Part shown: piece by piece, positions 55,078 to 63,999 of the stretch
Layout of the letters: each line of letters starts with the position of its first letter
Numbering within the stretch: position 1 is the stretch's first letter
Source: Arcobacter roscoffensis
GTDB lineage: Bacteria > Campylobacterota > Campylobacteria > Campylobacterales > Arcobacteraceae
DNA length: 64,000 nucleotides
Direction: 5' to 3'
NCBI RefSeq assembly: GCF_024267655.1
Contig: NZ_CP100595.1
Coordinates: 2,232,001-2,296,000 of the forward strand
Translations under genes and position numbers: made by a program
The notes under the pieces: model-generated
Database searches by the model: none
What the model was told of the DNA's origin: nothing
Seen by the model: the letters and a program-made list of their open reading frames with translations, nothing else

Positions 55078-56175
55078 ATGAAACTAGAAATATCTTTATT
55101 TAAATTTGACAAAAACTCTGATTATTTACCATACTATACTAAGCATTTTATTAAAACAAAAGAAGAAAAAACACTTCTTGATATTTTAAAAAATATTGAC
55201 AATGAACAAAAATTAAGTTTTGTTGATTGCCAAGATTTTGATTTAGTAGTAAATGGTGTATATGTAAAAGCAGGAATTGAACTAAAAAGATTAAAAAAAG
55301 AGTTTGGAACTGATATTAAAATTGAACCAATCTCAATTAGAAGAGCATGTGATGACTTACTTATAAATGATGATGACTTTAATGAAAGATTAGAACTTCT
55401 AAAAGATTTTATAAACGAAGAAGATAAAAAAACTTATCAAGAATTAAAACCATACTTTTATGCTTCAAATACACTAAATTTAGATACATCATATATTGGT
55501 GATTCTTTACTTATTTTAGCTTCTATGATAATAGAGAGAGCCAATAAAGAAGAAAAAGACTCTATTTTAAAAATCATAAACTCGTATGAAGTATCAGCAA
55601 GTTTTTACAATAGTTCTAAAAATGTGATTTTAGACTTTGATAACTCTTATGAAGAAAGAATTATCAAACTTCAAAAAGCTTTAAATGTTTATGAAGAGAC
55701 TGAGAAGCAAAACTTTAGACTAAATAAAACTCTTATCTTAGACTTTGGTAGTTTTGAAGAAGAGTATGAATTAAATCATGACTTTAGTGATTTTGCTATT
55801 GCATACTACGCTTCAAATAAGGAAGAAAAATATTCTAAACTAATCAATAGTTTAAAAGCAAAAAAAATAAACTTAGAGTCTCAAAGATTAGACTTATCAA
55901 AAAATACTTTTAATATAAATAGTAAGATTACACTGTATACAGCTTGTACAATACTATTGGAAGCATTCGATGCAGGAGCTGATTTAATTGTAGTTGATAA
56001 TGACGAAGATTTCTATATTTTTGATTATAACAGAAAAGAGTTAGAAAAAATTTGTGGTAGAGAAGTTGCTATTCCAGTAGTTCATATAAATGAACTTCAA
56101 AAACTAGTAAGTGGAAACCATAAAGAAGCAAAAGAAACACTTGAAAAACATCAAGTAAATCCAGAATTAATCTAA
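55078..56175 (+). CDS. Degenerate ferredoxin-like / HdrB C-terminal-like fusion protein
   Basis: 365 aa of unsettled function. Residues 1-95 align by eye with the 2Fe-2S N-terminal domain of succinate dehydrogenase/fumarate reductase iron-sulfur subunits ('ISLFKFDKNSDYLPYYTKHF', 'TLLDILKNIDN', 'LVVNGVYVKAGIEL'), but the cluster cysteines are nearly all lost. The C-terminal 100 residues ('AFDAGADLIVVDNDEDFYI', 'IPVVHINELQKLVSG', 'EKHQVNPEL') resemble the end of HdrB-type subunits. A DUF5644-like Campylobacterota family may fit. It precedes the HNH-like gene by 20 bases. Confidence 0.6.
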   Translation: MKLEISLFKFDKNSDYLPYYTKHFIKTKEEKTLLDILKNIDNEQKLSFVDCQDFDLVVNGVYVKAGIELKRLKKEFGTDIKIEPISIRRACDDLLINDDDFNERLELLKDFINEEDKKTYQELKPYFYASNTLNLDTSYIGDSLLILASMIIERANKEEKDSILKIINSYEVSASFYNSSKNVILDFDNSYEERIIKLQKALNVYEETEKQNFRLNKTLILDFGSFEEEYELNHDFSDFAIAYYASNKEEKYSKLINSLKAKKINLESQRLDLSKNTFNINSKITLYTACTILLEAFDAGADLIVVDNDEDFYIFDYNRKELEKICGREVAIPVVHINELQKLVSGNHKEAKETLEKHQVNPELI

Positions 56176-56195
56176 AAAAATAAAAAGGCAAAAAC

Positions 56196-56810
56196 ATGAT
56201 TTTAGATATAAAGTTTATCGTTCTATCGTCACTTTTAATAGCAGCAATAATTCCTCTTTATATCTATAGAGAAAAGGTTTTTGCCTTTGCATATAGAAAA
56301 GGTGATATTGAACCTTTTTTGGACCTTGTAAAAAACCATATGAAAAAAGAACACCCTTTAGTTCCTATAAACTATGCTATTGTAGAAAAAACTGCTGATG
56401 AAAAAGATATAAGAGTAAGGGAAACTATCATAGTTGAAGATATTGTATCTCAATATTTTAATTATGAATATGAGAAGCAAACTCAAGGAAGTGTTAGTAA
56501 AGACAAACTATGGACAGGATATGATGAAAAATCTGTTCATAATGTAAAAATGCCATCTGATTGGGTACAAAGAAAAGAACTAGCTTGGGCAAGAGATAAT
56601 CAAAAATGTAATAGATGTGCTAAAACTGTTTCACTAAAAAACTCAATTAGTATCTTTGTAAAAGATATAGAAGATGGCGCTGGATATAATATAGAGAATA
56701 TCATTACTCTTTGTGAAGATTGTAATAGAGTATTAAACTCAAAAAATCCAAGAAATACTATGGCAAATCTTGAACTTATGGATAGACTTATGAAATATGT
56801 AGAATCATAA
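56196..56810 (+). CDS. Membrane-anchored HNH-like protein
   Basis: 204 aa with one N-terminal membrane helix (about 4-22) and a C-terminal HNH-fold region at about 125-190: 'RKELAWARDNQKCNRCAK', then 'YNIENIITLCEDCNRVLNSK'. The two CxxC pairs of the zinc site are kept, as is the central Asn. The first catalytic His is replaced ('FVKDIED') and the last His is Asn in 'CEDCN'. It may have lost nuclease activity. It is co-oriented with the HdrB-like gene and overlaps the convergent SH3 gene by six bases. Confidence 0.65.
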   Translation: MILDIKFIVLSSLLIAAIIPLYIYREKVFAFAYRKGDIEPFLDLVKNHMKKEHPLVPINYAIVEKTADEKDIRVRETIIVEDIVSQYFNYEYEKQTQGSVSKDKLWTGYDEKSVHNVKMPSDWVQRKELAWARDNQKCNRCAKTVSLKNSISIFVKDIEDGAGYNIENIITLCEDCNRVLNSKNPRNTMANLELMDRLMKYVES

Positions 56811-57386
56811 GTTTAATAAAAATTTTGCAATAAATCCACTTTTATTATTTACTTTAATCTCACACCAATCATACTTATTACAACTTTTTAACTCAACTAA
56901 AACATCTTTATTTAAATTATACATAATCTTTGAATTATAGTTTGGTTTCTCTCTTACATTTGAGTTATTAGTATTTATTATTGCCTTATTTATCACTAGA
57001 TTAGTACTTTTTTCTTTTATTATTTTTCTAGTTTTTAGACTTCTAATCTCACTCTTTAAAAGTTCTATTTCTTCTCTAAGTTCACTAATTTCTTTTGTTT
57101 TTATTGACTTATCAACAGTTAAATTACTATCTTTTTCAACTAATAGTCTCTTATCTTTGTAAACCTCATCCATGATAATTTTTACTTTATCTTTTAAGTC
57201 TTTGATATTTTCTTCATTTTGTATTGACTTATCTTTTGTTATATCTACATCAGTTAATAAAGATTGAAATCCAACTTTAAACAAAAGCAATTCTAATTCT
57301 GATGTTTTAACTACTCTACTTTCTTCTTGGACTTCTTGAGCAAAAAGAGATGAACAAACAAATAAACTTAAAATAATCTTCTTCAA
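56805..57386 (-). CDS. Exported coiled-coil protein with SH3 domain
   Basis: 193 aa. A signal peptide (1-16, 'LFVCSSLFA'), a coiled coil at about 60-120 ('KEISELREEIELLKSEIRSL') and a bacterial SH3 domain at about 130-193 ('NVREKPNYNSKIMYNL', 'CEIKVNNKSGFIAKFLL'). SH3b domains often bind peptidoglycan. It is the last gene of the type II secretion operon, nine bases after the GspJ-like gene, and may tie the machine to the cell wall (inference). Confidence 0.72.
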   Translation of the reverse strand: MKKIILSLFVCSSLFAQEVQEESRVVKTSELELLLFKVGFQSLLTDVDITKDKSIQNEENIKDLKDKVKIIMDEVYKDKRLLVEKDSNLTVDKSIKTKEISELREEIELLKSEIRSLKTRKIIKEKSTNLVINKAIINTNNSNVREKPNYNSKIMYNLNKDVLVELKSCNKYDWCEIKVNNKSGFIAKFLLNL

Positions 57387-57394
57387 ACCTTCTC

Positions 57395-57907
57395 CTATTT
57401 TAATAAATATGTACTATAAAGTACTCTTTTTTTATTCTTTTGTTTTATAGCTAAAACATACTGCTTTTTATCTTTTTTTATATCAAAATACTCTATATCT
57501 TCTAGAAGAACATCCACATAGGCATTTTCATAGAACTCATAACTTGTATTAGAAAACTTGAACTTATCTTTGCTCTCAATTCTAACTAGTTTGTCATTTG
57601 ATGAAATAAGATAAGTTATATTAGTATAATATGGATTATGATAAGTATTATTCGAAGTAAAAATAAGCCTTGCATTTTTATCTTTATCATAACTAATACT
57701 TAGTGTTTGTGTTGATTCTGCTATATCTTCTAAAAAGATATTATAAAGTCTATTTGAGTCTTTTATAGTTTTTGTTTGTTTTTCAAATATTTTATTTGAG
57801 TGTTTTGTTTGATCTAGTGTTTTATATACAAAAATAATAAAAATCATAAAAAGTGTAATCGAAATAACAACTTCAAGTAAAGTAAATGCCTTTTTAGTGT
57901 TCATCAT
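57395..57907 (-). CDS. gspJ: Type II secretion minor pseudopilin, GspJ-like
   Basis: 170 aa. The prepilin leader reads 'MMNTKKAFTLLEVVISITLF', with methylation site F and Glu at +5, but Ala rather than Gly precedes the cleavage point. A hydrophobic helix of about 20 residues follows, then a mixed beta domain. The size fits GspJ better than GspH or GspI. It overlaps the GspI-like gene by four bases. Confidence 0.72.
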   Translation of the reverse strand: MMNTKKAFTLLEVVISITLFMIFIIFVYKTLDQTKHSNKIFEKQTKTIKDSNRLYNIFLEDIAESTQTLSISYDKDKNARLIFTSNNTYHNPYYTNITYLISSNDKLVRIESKDKFKFSNTSYEFYENAYVDVLLEDIEYFDIKKDKKQYVLAIKQKNKKRVLYSTYLLK

Positions 57908-58302
57908 AACTCTATTTTAAAACTATAAATATTTTTTTGAACTTTCTTATCTATACTATATGAAGTCTCATATGTCACAATACTAAAATCATAAGAGTCA
58001 TTTTTAACAACTCTTGTGTCTATTTGCTCATCTTTAACTTTTACTTTTATTGCTTTTAGCTCTCTTCTTAATTTATCATCTTCAAAATCAAATTTTCTAC
58101 TTAAAAAAAGGTTTTCATTTCTATTATTAAGCTCATCAAGACTAAAAGCTAGTGATAAATACTCTTTGAATTCTTTAGTTTCATTTGATTTATTCACTAA
58201 ATAAATATTATCACTTTTTACTTGAAGAAGTGCTACCATGACTACACTTAGTACCATAACGGCAACTATTACTTCCATAAGTGAAAAAGATTTTTTCGTC
58301 AC
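57904..58302 (-). CDS. gspI: Type II secretion minor pseudopilin, GspI-like
   Basis: 132 aa. The leader 'MTKKSFSLMEVIVAVMVLSV' has Phe and Glu+5, but Ser at -1 in place of the normal Gly. A hydrophobic helix and a short beta domain follow. Size and position (between gspE and gspJ) fit GspI. It overlaps neighbouring genes by one base and four bases, so translation is coupled. Confidence 0.7.
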   Translation of the reverse strand: MTKKSFSLMEVIVAVMVLSVVMVALLQVKSDNIYLVNKSNETKEFKEYLSLAFSLDELNNRNENLFLSRKFDFEDDKLRRELKAIKVKVKDEQIDTRVVKNDSYDFSIVTYETSYSIDKKVQKNIYSFKIEL

Positions 58303-59804
58303 TACTTAATACCTATTCTAATAGCTTCATCCACAGATGTATCCCCTGCTTCAAGCATAAGTTTTAGTTGTTTATCTAAAGATATCATACCATTTGCTAA
58401 AGCTTTTTTCATTAAAGTTGAGTCATCAACTTCACCTTTTAAATACTCTTTTATATCCTCATCTATAACAAATAATTCACCAATAGCAATTCTTCCACTA
58501 TATCCTGTAAAATTACAAGATTTACAACCATTTGCTTTATAAATATTAGTACTACTATCAAGTCCAAATACTTTATGAGAACCCTCTGAATTGTCTTCTT
58601 GTTTACAATCATCACAAAGTTTTCTAACTAGCCTTTGAGCAAGTACTGCAAGTAATGATGAAGAAATCAAGAACTTCTCAACTCCCATATCAATAAGTCT
58701 TGTAATAGCTGCTGGGGCTCTATTTGTATGTAGAGTTGAGAAAAGCAAGTGACCGGTAAGAGCTGATTGAACTGCAATTGAAGCAGTTTCACTATCTCTA
58801 ATCTCCCCTACCATAATAATATCAGGGTCTTGCCTTAAAATAGATCTAAGTCCTGATGCGAAAGTAAGCCCTACTTTTGTATTTACTTGTATTTGAGAGA
58901 ATTCATTTGATTTATACTCAACTGGATCTTCAACTGTTATGATATTTTTTTCATCGCTTACAACTTGATGTAATAGTGAGTGTAAAGTTGTTGATTTACC
59001 ACTTCCTGTAGGTCCTGTTACTAATACCATTCCATAAGAGTTTTGAAGAACACCTTCAAGCTCTTTAGTTATATATGTAGGAAAACCTAACTCTTGAACA
59101 CTTAATATATCCTCACTTTGCATAAGAATCCTCATAACAACTCGCTCACCATAAAAAGTTGGAAGAATAGAAACCCTAATATCCAAAGTCTTACCTGCAA
59201 TCTTTATTTGTGTTCTACCATCTTGAGGAACTCTTTTTTCACTAATATCAAGATTTGAAATAACTTTAATTCTTGAGATTACTAAAGACATGATATTTTT
59301 ATCAAGTTCTATATGCTTAACTAAAACACCATCAACTCTATATCTAACCTCAGCTTTAAACTCATGCATTTCTATATGAATATCTGATGATTTTTTCTTA
59401 ATTGCTTGATAGAAAAGTGAATTTACAAACTTAATAATAGGAGCTGATTCTTCTGAGGTTAAAATATCACTTCCAACTTTTAAGAAATCACTCATAGAGA
59501 AATCTTCATCCTCCAAAGTTGCATCTTCTTGCTCTTGCTGAATTGCACTCATTTCGCTATCTGTTTTTATTTCTAAGAACTTATTATAAAGCTTTTCATA
59601 AGATATTTCATCTAAAAATACTATCTCATGCTCATAATTTAGTTTTGATAAATAATCCAAAGATAAACTCATATGCTCACTTGAAATAGCAATAACTACT
59701 TTTTCATCAATCTTTGTAAAAAGAACATAGTTTTTTAAAGCAGTTGAGTAGTTATCTAACTCATAAGGAATAAGATTTAAATTGTGAACTTCATTTATAT
59801 TCAT
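58302..59804 (-). CDS. gspE: Type II secretion ATPase GspE
   Basis: Cytoplasmic hexameric ATPase, 500 aa, that drives pseudopilus assembly. Walker A 'GPTGSGKST' is at residues 264-272, an Asp box near 'VEDPVEY', Walker B 'DPDIIMVGEIRD' at about 326-337, and a His box 'GHLLFSTLHTN'. The C-terminal zinc-type tetracysteine is 'CDDC...CKSC'. An N-terminal GspE_N-like segment precedes. It starts two bases after gspD. Confidence 0.93.
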   Translation of the reverse strand: MNINEVHNLNLIPYELDNYSTALKNYVLFTKIDEKVVIAISSEHMSLSLDYLSKLNYEHEIVFLDEISYEKLYNKFLEIKTDSEMSAIQQEQEDATLEDEDFSMSDFLKVGSDILTSEESAPIIKFVNSLFYQAIKKKSSDIHIEMHEFKAEVRYRVDGVLVKHIELDKNIMSLVISRIKVISNLDISEKRVPQDGRTQIKIAGKTLDIRVSILPTFYGERVVMRILMQSEDILSVQELGFPTYITKELEGVLQNSYGMVLVTGPTGSGKSTTLHSLLHQVVSDEKNIITVEDPVEYKSNEFSQIQVNTKVGLTFASGLRSILRQDPDIIMVGEIRDSETASIAVQSALTGHLLFSTLHTNRAPAAITRLIDMGVEKFLISSSLLAVLAQRLVRKLCDDCKQEDNSEGSHKVFGLDSSTNIYKANGCKSCNFTGYSGRIAIGELFVIDEDIKEYLKGEVDDSTLMKKALANGMISLDKQLKLMLEAGDTSVDEAIRIGIK

Positions 59805-59805
59805 A

Positions 59806-61749
59806 CTAGTTTCCTAAGATCTCTGCAACTCTTTTTTCATGGGCAGTTTTTGAATCTGTTTGTTCTTGAACTGTTTTCCCAGTTTTTAAAGAAGTGTATT
59901 TTTTATCTAATTCTTCAAGTTTTTCTTTATACTCTTTTTCTCTTTGGATTTTATCGATTTGTTTTTCTCTTAATCTAATTAATGACTCTTTTAAATACTT
60001 ATCTTCTAAAAGTTTTAATTGTGCTAATTGATTTCTAACATAAGATAAATCTTTTGATTTAGGAATAATATATGGAGTTACAACAATAACTAAGCTTCTT
60101 TTTCTATAGTCAGTTTTATTATGTTTAAATAAGTTTCCTAATAATGGAACATCCCCTAAGATAGGAACTTTACTTTCCGTTGACTCTTCTTTATCTTCAA
60201 TTAGTCCACCTATTATTACAGATTCACCATTTTTAACAATTGCACTTGTGATTACTTCTTTTTTTGTTGTATCTGCATTACCACTTGTAGTTTCTGTTGT
60301 TTTTACATCTTCTAAAATAGTATTAATTTCCAATGTAACTTTGTTATCATTTGAGATTCTTGGTTTTACTTTTAAAGTAAGTCCTACATCTTCTCTTTTG
60401 AAATTCTCATTTGTAGTTCCACCATCTGTAACAGTAGAAGAAGTTTTAACAGATATTGTTTCACCCACATAAATAGAGCTTTCTTTATTATTAATAGCTA
60501 AGATAGATGGTTCAGAAACAATATCTAAAGCACCGTCTTGATCAAGCAGACTAATAGAAGCACCCAAAGCTAAACCAGAAGTAATATCAGGTATTTTAAG
60601 ACCAATACTATCTGGTTTAAAAGCTAAAGCTTCCCCTCCATTTAAAGATGAAGAAAATGTTCCAAGACCATTACTTCCAGATTTACCACCTAAAATTCCA
60701 TATTTCACACCTACTTCATCAACTAAGGTATCATTTAACTCAATAATTCTAGCTTGAACATATACTTGTGCTTTTTCCTTATCTAACTCTCTTAAAAGCT
60801 CTTTTATATAAGCTATTTCAGTTGATGGTCCCATTAAAACTATAGCATTTGATTCTTCATCTATTGAAGAAAGTGGTTTATCATTTGGGTCTATGTATTT
60901 TTTCTTTCCAATTACCCCATCAATTATTTTGATTACATTTTTTGCTTCTACATTTTTTAAAGGTATTACTTCAACTACTCTTTTTACTAATGAATCATTT
61001 TCATCTACGCTTTTTACATATTTAGCTAAGTAGTTTATATTTTGTTTATGTCCTATTAAAATTAAAGAGTTATCATCTTTATTTGCAATAATATCTACTT
61101 TTTGAGTCTCTATTTTACTATCAAATTTTGATTTTGCTATTGCATCAAGATTTTTTTTAGCTTCAATTGCTTGAATGTTTTTAAGTTCAACTATCTTAGT
61201 ATCTTTTTTTGCTCCGTAAGTCATAATAGATACTACTTTTTTAACAGTTTTTATATTATCAACAAAGTCTGTTAAAACTAAAGAGTTTGATTCTTTATTT
61301 GTTACAAGTTTTGCATTTTTAGAAATAAGATGTCTTATTTTTGAAGCTACGTAATCTACATTTGCATTGTAAACTGTAAATACTTCTGTAACCATTTGAT
61401 AATGAGTTTTTTGCTTTGCACCATTTACAACAGGTACATTCTTTTTTGCACCTTCATTTAGTTTTACTATTCTTAAAATTTCATCATTTTGAACAAGAGT
61501 ATAACCTTTTGATTCAAGTACATATATAAGTATTTTTACCAACTCATCTTTTTCTAAAGGTTTATTTGAAATAAAATCAACATTTCCTTTTATTTGAGTA
61601 GTAACTAAGATATTCTTATCAATAATCTTAGATGTAATCTTCACTAAATCCATAATCTTTAAATCTTTAAAGTTTATGTTTATTTTCTCACTTGCATTTA
61701 GTGTAAAAGTAAGAAATAGTCCTACTAATAGTACTTTAATCAATCTCAT
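59806..61749 (-). CDS. gspD: Type II secretion secretin GspD
   Basis: Outer-membrane channel of 647 aa. A signal peptide (1-19) leads to an N0 domain ('INFKDLKIMDLVKITSKIID', about 24-95), N1/N2 domains with 'YNANVDYVASKIRHLI', 'LKNIQAIEAKKNLDAIA' and 'IPLKNVEAKNVIKIIDGV', and the secretin core from about 330 ('VYVQARIIELNDTLVDEVG', 'VPILGDVPLLGNLFKH', 'LVIVVTPYII'). A long coiled tail ends it. The start overlaps the GspC-like gene by 14 bases. Confidence 0.93.
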   Translation of the reverse strand: MRLIKVLLVGLFLTFTLNASEKININFKDLKIMDLVKITSKIIDKNILVTTQIKGNVDFISNKPLEKDELVKILIYVLESKGYTLVQNDEILRIVKLNEGAKKNVPVVNGAKQKTHYQMVTEVFTVYNANVDYVASKIRHLISKNAKLVTNKESNSLVLTDFVDNIKTVKKVVSIMTYGAKKDTKIVELKNIQAIEAKKNLDAIAKSKFDSKIETQKVDIIANKDDNSLILIGHKQNINYLAKYVKSVDENDSLVKRVVEVIPLKNVEAKNVIKIIDGVIGKKKYIDPNDKPLSSIDEESNAIVLMGPSTEIAYIKELLRELDKEKAQVYVQARIIELNDTLVDEVGVKYGILGGKSGSNGLGTFSSSLNGGEALAFKPDSIGLKIPDITSGLALGASISLLDQDGALDIVSEPSILAINNKESSIYVGETISVKTSSTVTDGGTTNENFKREDVGLTLKVKPRISNDNKVTLEINTILEDVKTTETTSGNADTTKKEVITSAIVKNGESVIIGGLIEDKEESTESKVPILGDVPLLGNLFKHNKTDYRKRSLVIVVTPYIIPKSKDLSYVRNQLAQLKLLEDKYLKESLIRLREKQIDKIQREKEYKEKLEELDKKYTSLKTGKTVQEQTDSKTAHEKRVAEILGN

Positions 61750-62557
61750 AGTTTAACTCCATTATCTCATTGTTTCTTAATATTTCTATGTTTAGGTATT
61801 TTGTTTTGCTTATATTGTTATATACTGCAAAAGCATCAGCATAAGAGTCTAAAACCTTATTGTTTATTGCTTTTATAATATCACCTTGTTTTAGGCCTAG
61901 TTTCCCAAAAACAGAATTTTGATTTACACTTCCCACTTTGAACCCTTCTATTTTAGAACCATTTCTTAACTCTTCTATTGCTATATTTTGCCAAACTTTA
62001 TCAGGGTTTTGTACATAAGAGTTTAAATAGTCTCTTTTTACAGTAACACTGTCATTTTGAACTACTACATTTTCATTTATATTATTTGTTTTTCTTGATA
62101 TTTCATAAGATATATTTTCTTTAGCTTTTGATATTTCAAGTTTATACTCTTTTGCTTGTTTCTCAAAAATCACATGATTTTTAAAAAGTTTTGTAAGAAT
62201 ATATCCATCTAGTTCTTCATACTGAGCTACAAAGTAGCTTTTCTTGTCTCTCTTATTTTCTATAATAGCCCAACCAGTATTTGAACTTGTAGAGTAAATA
62301 CCTTTTAAATTATAAGAAGACAAACTTTTAATATTTTCTCTTTTTGTTTGTGTTTTAGGAATAGAAGGTCTTGATACTGTACTATTATAAAAACCATCAT
62401 ATTTATTATAGTCAATATCAGAACTAGGCTCTTTTACATACTCTACAGAACTTTTAGGTAAAAAACTTCCTAAAACACTCATAAGTATATATACAAACAA
62501 TGATATATAAATAAAAGGTATTAATAATTTAACTAATTTATTAAAATTTGTATTCAT
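61736..62557 (-). CDS. gspC: Type II secretion GspC-like protein with PDZ domain
   Basis: Inner-membrane clamp that links the platform to the secretin. One N-terminal span ('LLIPFIYISLFVYILMSVL'), a periplasmic homology region about 85-130 ('YNLKGIYSTSSNTGWAIIE'), and a C-terminal PDZ-like domain ('SVFGKLGLKQGDIIKAIN'). I start at the ATG at 62557, with GGAAGG seven bases ahead; an ATG at 62572 lacks that spacing. It overlaps the GspN-like gene upstream. Confidence 0.78.
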   Translation of the reverse strand: MNTNFNKLVKLLIPFIYISLFVYILMSVLGSFLPKSSVEYVKEPSSDIDYNKYDGFYNSTVSRPSIPKTQTKRENIKSLSSYNLKGIYSTSSNTGWAIIENKRDKKSYFVAQYEELDGYILTKLFKNHVIFEKQAKEYKLEISKAKENISYEISRKTNNINENVVVQNDSVTVKRDYLNSYVQNPDKVWQNIAIEELRNGSKIEGFKVGSVNQNSVFGKLGLKQGDIIKAINNKVLDSYADAFAVYNNISKTKYLNIEILRNNEIMELNYEID

Positions 62558-63068
62558 AAACATACCTTCCATCTTTAAATTTCATTTGTCTTAATACATT
62601 TGAATAAGAGTTTTTCATACTACTTGTAGCTTCTAAATAAACTATAGCTTTTCTATCAAAAATATTTATACTTCCATAAAGCTTTCCAAAAATACCATCT
62701 GCTTCTATTTGTACATTTTCATAGTCTAAAATGGAATAAGTCAAGTATATATTTGTAAGAGGTGTTGGAAACATTGATTTAAAGCTATCTAATAATCTTA
62801 CATTTTTAATAGATACTTGATTGTAAAACAAGTAAGTATTTATAGATAACTTTTCTACATTTGCGACATTTATTTGCTCAAAATAAATATCTGAATACTT
62901 TAAGTCAAAGCCTAAAATTTTGTTTTCAAACTGCTCATTTGAAATAACGATATTTTTTTCCTCTATCTTTTTCTCTAAGAAATAAAAAAGCTCTTGTTTA
63001 GGTAGTAAAACCATAGATATAAAAATAAAAAATATCACATAAACTAAACTCTTTAGTATTTTTTTCAT
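62541..63068 (-). CDS. Type II secretion GspN-like protein
   Basis: 175 aa with one N-terminal span (residues 6-22) and a periplasmic beta-rich domain ('QINVANVEKLSINTYLFYN', 'FGKLYGSINIFDRKAI'). The layout and the position between the M-like and C-like genes fit GspN; sequence similarity itself is weak, so this is mainly inferred from context. Confidence 0.55.
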   Translation of the reverse strand: MKKILKSLVYVIFFIFISMVLLPKQELFYFLEKKIEEKNIVISNEQFENKILGFDLKYSDIYFEQINVANVEKLSINTYLFYNQVSIKNVRLLDSFKSMFPTPLTNIYLTYSILDYENVQIEADGIFGKLYGSINIFDRKAIVYLEATSSMKNSYSNVLRQMKFKDGRYVYEYKF

Positions 63069-63463
63069 TATTTATATCCTATTTCTAAAGCAATATAATC
63101 TTTTTGTAGTTCCATTTTTTCTATAATTAACTGCTTATTTAAGACTCTATTTAAAAAATCATTTAACACTTTACTATCTTTTGATTCTATTTTTACTTTT
63201 AGATTTTTTTGAGTTTCAACTTTTAAAATTTTATGTTTTCTAAATTTAGAACTATTTACTATTTGATTAATTGTATTAATACTATTTTGTTTATTAGCCC
63301 AAGAATTACTAAGATTTCTATACTCTTTTGCTTTTGCCTTTAAAGATTCAAACTCTTTTGCTTTTTCATAAAAACTATTTTTTTGCTCATTTAATTGCTG
63401 AAAAGATAAAAGTACTAAGGTTAGCATTAATGCTAGTATGTATAAAGGATTTATTTTATTCAT
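63068..63463 (-). CDS. Type II secretion GspM-like protein
   Basis: 131 aa with an N-terminal span (residues 6-22, 'LYILALMLTLVLLSFQQL'), a coiled coil and a small alpha/beta domain ('KNLKVKIESKDSKVLNDFLN'), the usual GspM plan. It starts inside the end of the L-like gene (4-base overlap) and abuts the N-like gene. The call leans on context. Confidence 0.6.
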   Translation of the reverse strand: MNKINPLYILALMLTLVLLSFQQLNEQKNSFYEKAKEFESLKAKAKEYRNLSNSWANKQNSINTINQIVNSSKFRKHKILKVETQKNLKVKIESKDSKVLNDFLNRVLNKQLIIEKMELQKDYIALEIGYK

Positions 63464-63999
63464 ATTTTAATCCTCACTTTTAGAGTTTGCCCTACTTTTC
63501 TAAATGATAGAATTTCATATTTTTTACTTAAGTAGTTTTTTAAACTTTCTGTATTATTAATAGATTTATACTCTAATTCAAAGTTTCTTTTTTTGATTTG
63601 AACACTCTTTAGAGTAAATCTTTTATCTTTTAAGATATAAGAAACTGCTTCTCTTAATTCAATTTGACTTTTTTGTTTTAGTTTATAAGTGTCTAAAATA
63701 GAGTTTGTTTGAATCATCGAACTAGGTAACTTGCTAGCTTTTTTTGTTGATTCTATTTTTTCTTCTAAAGTTGAGATTTCACTACTATAATCAAAGATTT
63801 TAAATATATTCACAAAACATATTAAAAGCATCACAAACAGCAATGAATAAATCTGATTAGAAGACAATGAACTGTTATATAGTTTTATATCTACTTTATT
63901 TGAGGAAAGTTTTATTTTTTCTAAATTCTTCTCTAAATCAATACTTTGAGTTAATAACGCACTTGGAACTTTTACTAAAATGTCATCGTGTGTATATAA
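63460..63999 (-). CDS. Type II secretion GspL-like protein (partial, N-terminus outside window)
   Basis: The frame is open to the right edge, so the start lies beyond 64000; a TTG at 63867 is internal. The visible C-terminal 179 residues include a cytoplasmic end ('HDDILVKVPSALLTQSID'), one membrane span ('IYSLLFVMLLICFVNIF') and a periplasmic ferredoxin-like domain ('RFTLKSVQIKKRNFELEY'). This is how GspL is built: an actin-like cytoplasmic part, one span, a small periplasmic domain. It should recruit GspE to the platform with GspM. Confidence 0.65.
   Translation of the reverse strand, partial: LYTHDDILVKVPSALLTQSIDLEKNLEKIKLSSNKVDIKLYNSSLSSNQIYSLLFVMLLICFVNIFKIFDYSSEISTLEEKIESTKKASKLPSSMIQTNSILDTYKLKQKSQIELREAVSYILKDKRFTLKSVQIKKRNFELEYKSINNTESLKNYLSKKYEILSFRKVGQTLKVRIKI

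Noticed and set aside
63460-63867. GspL-like gene starting at TTG 63867
   Set aside because: The frame continues open and coding-like to the window edge with a plausible cytoplasmic segment, so the TTG is internal.
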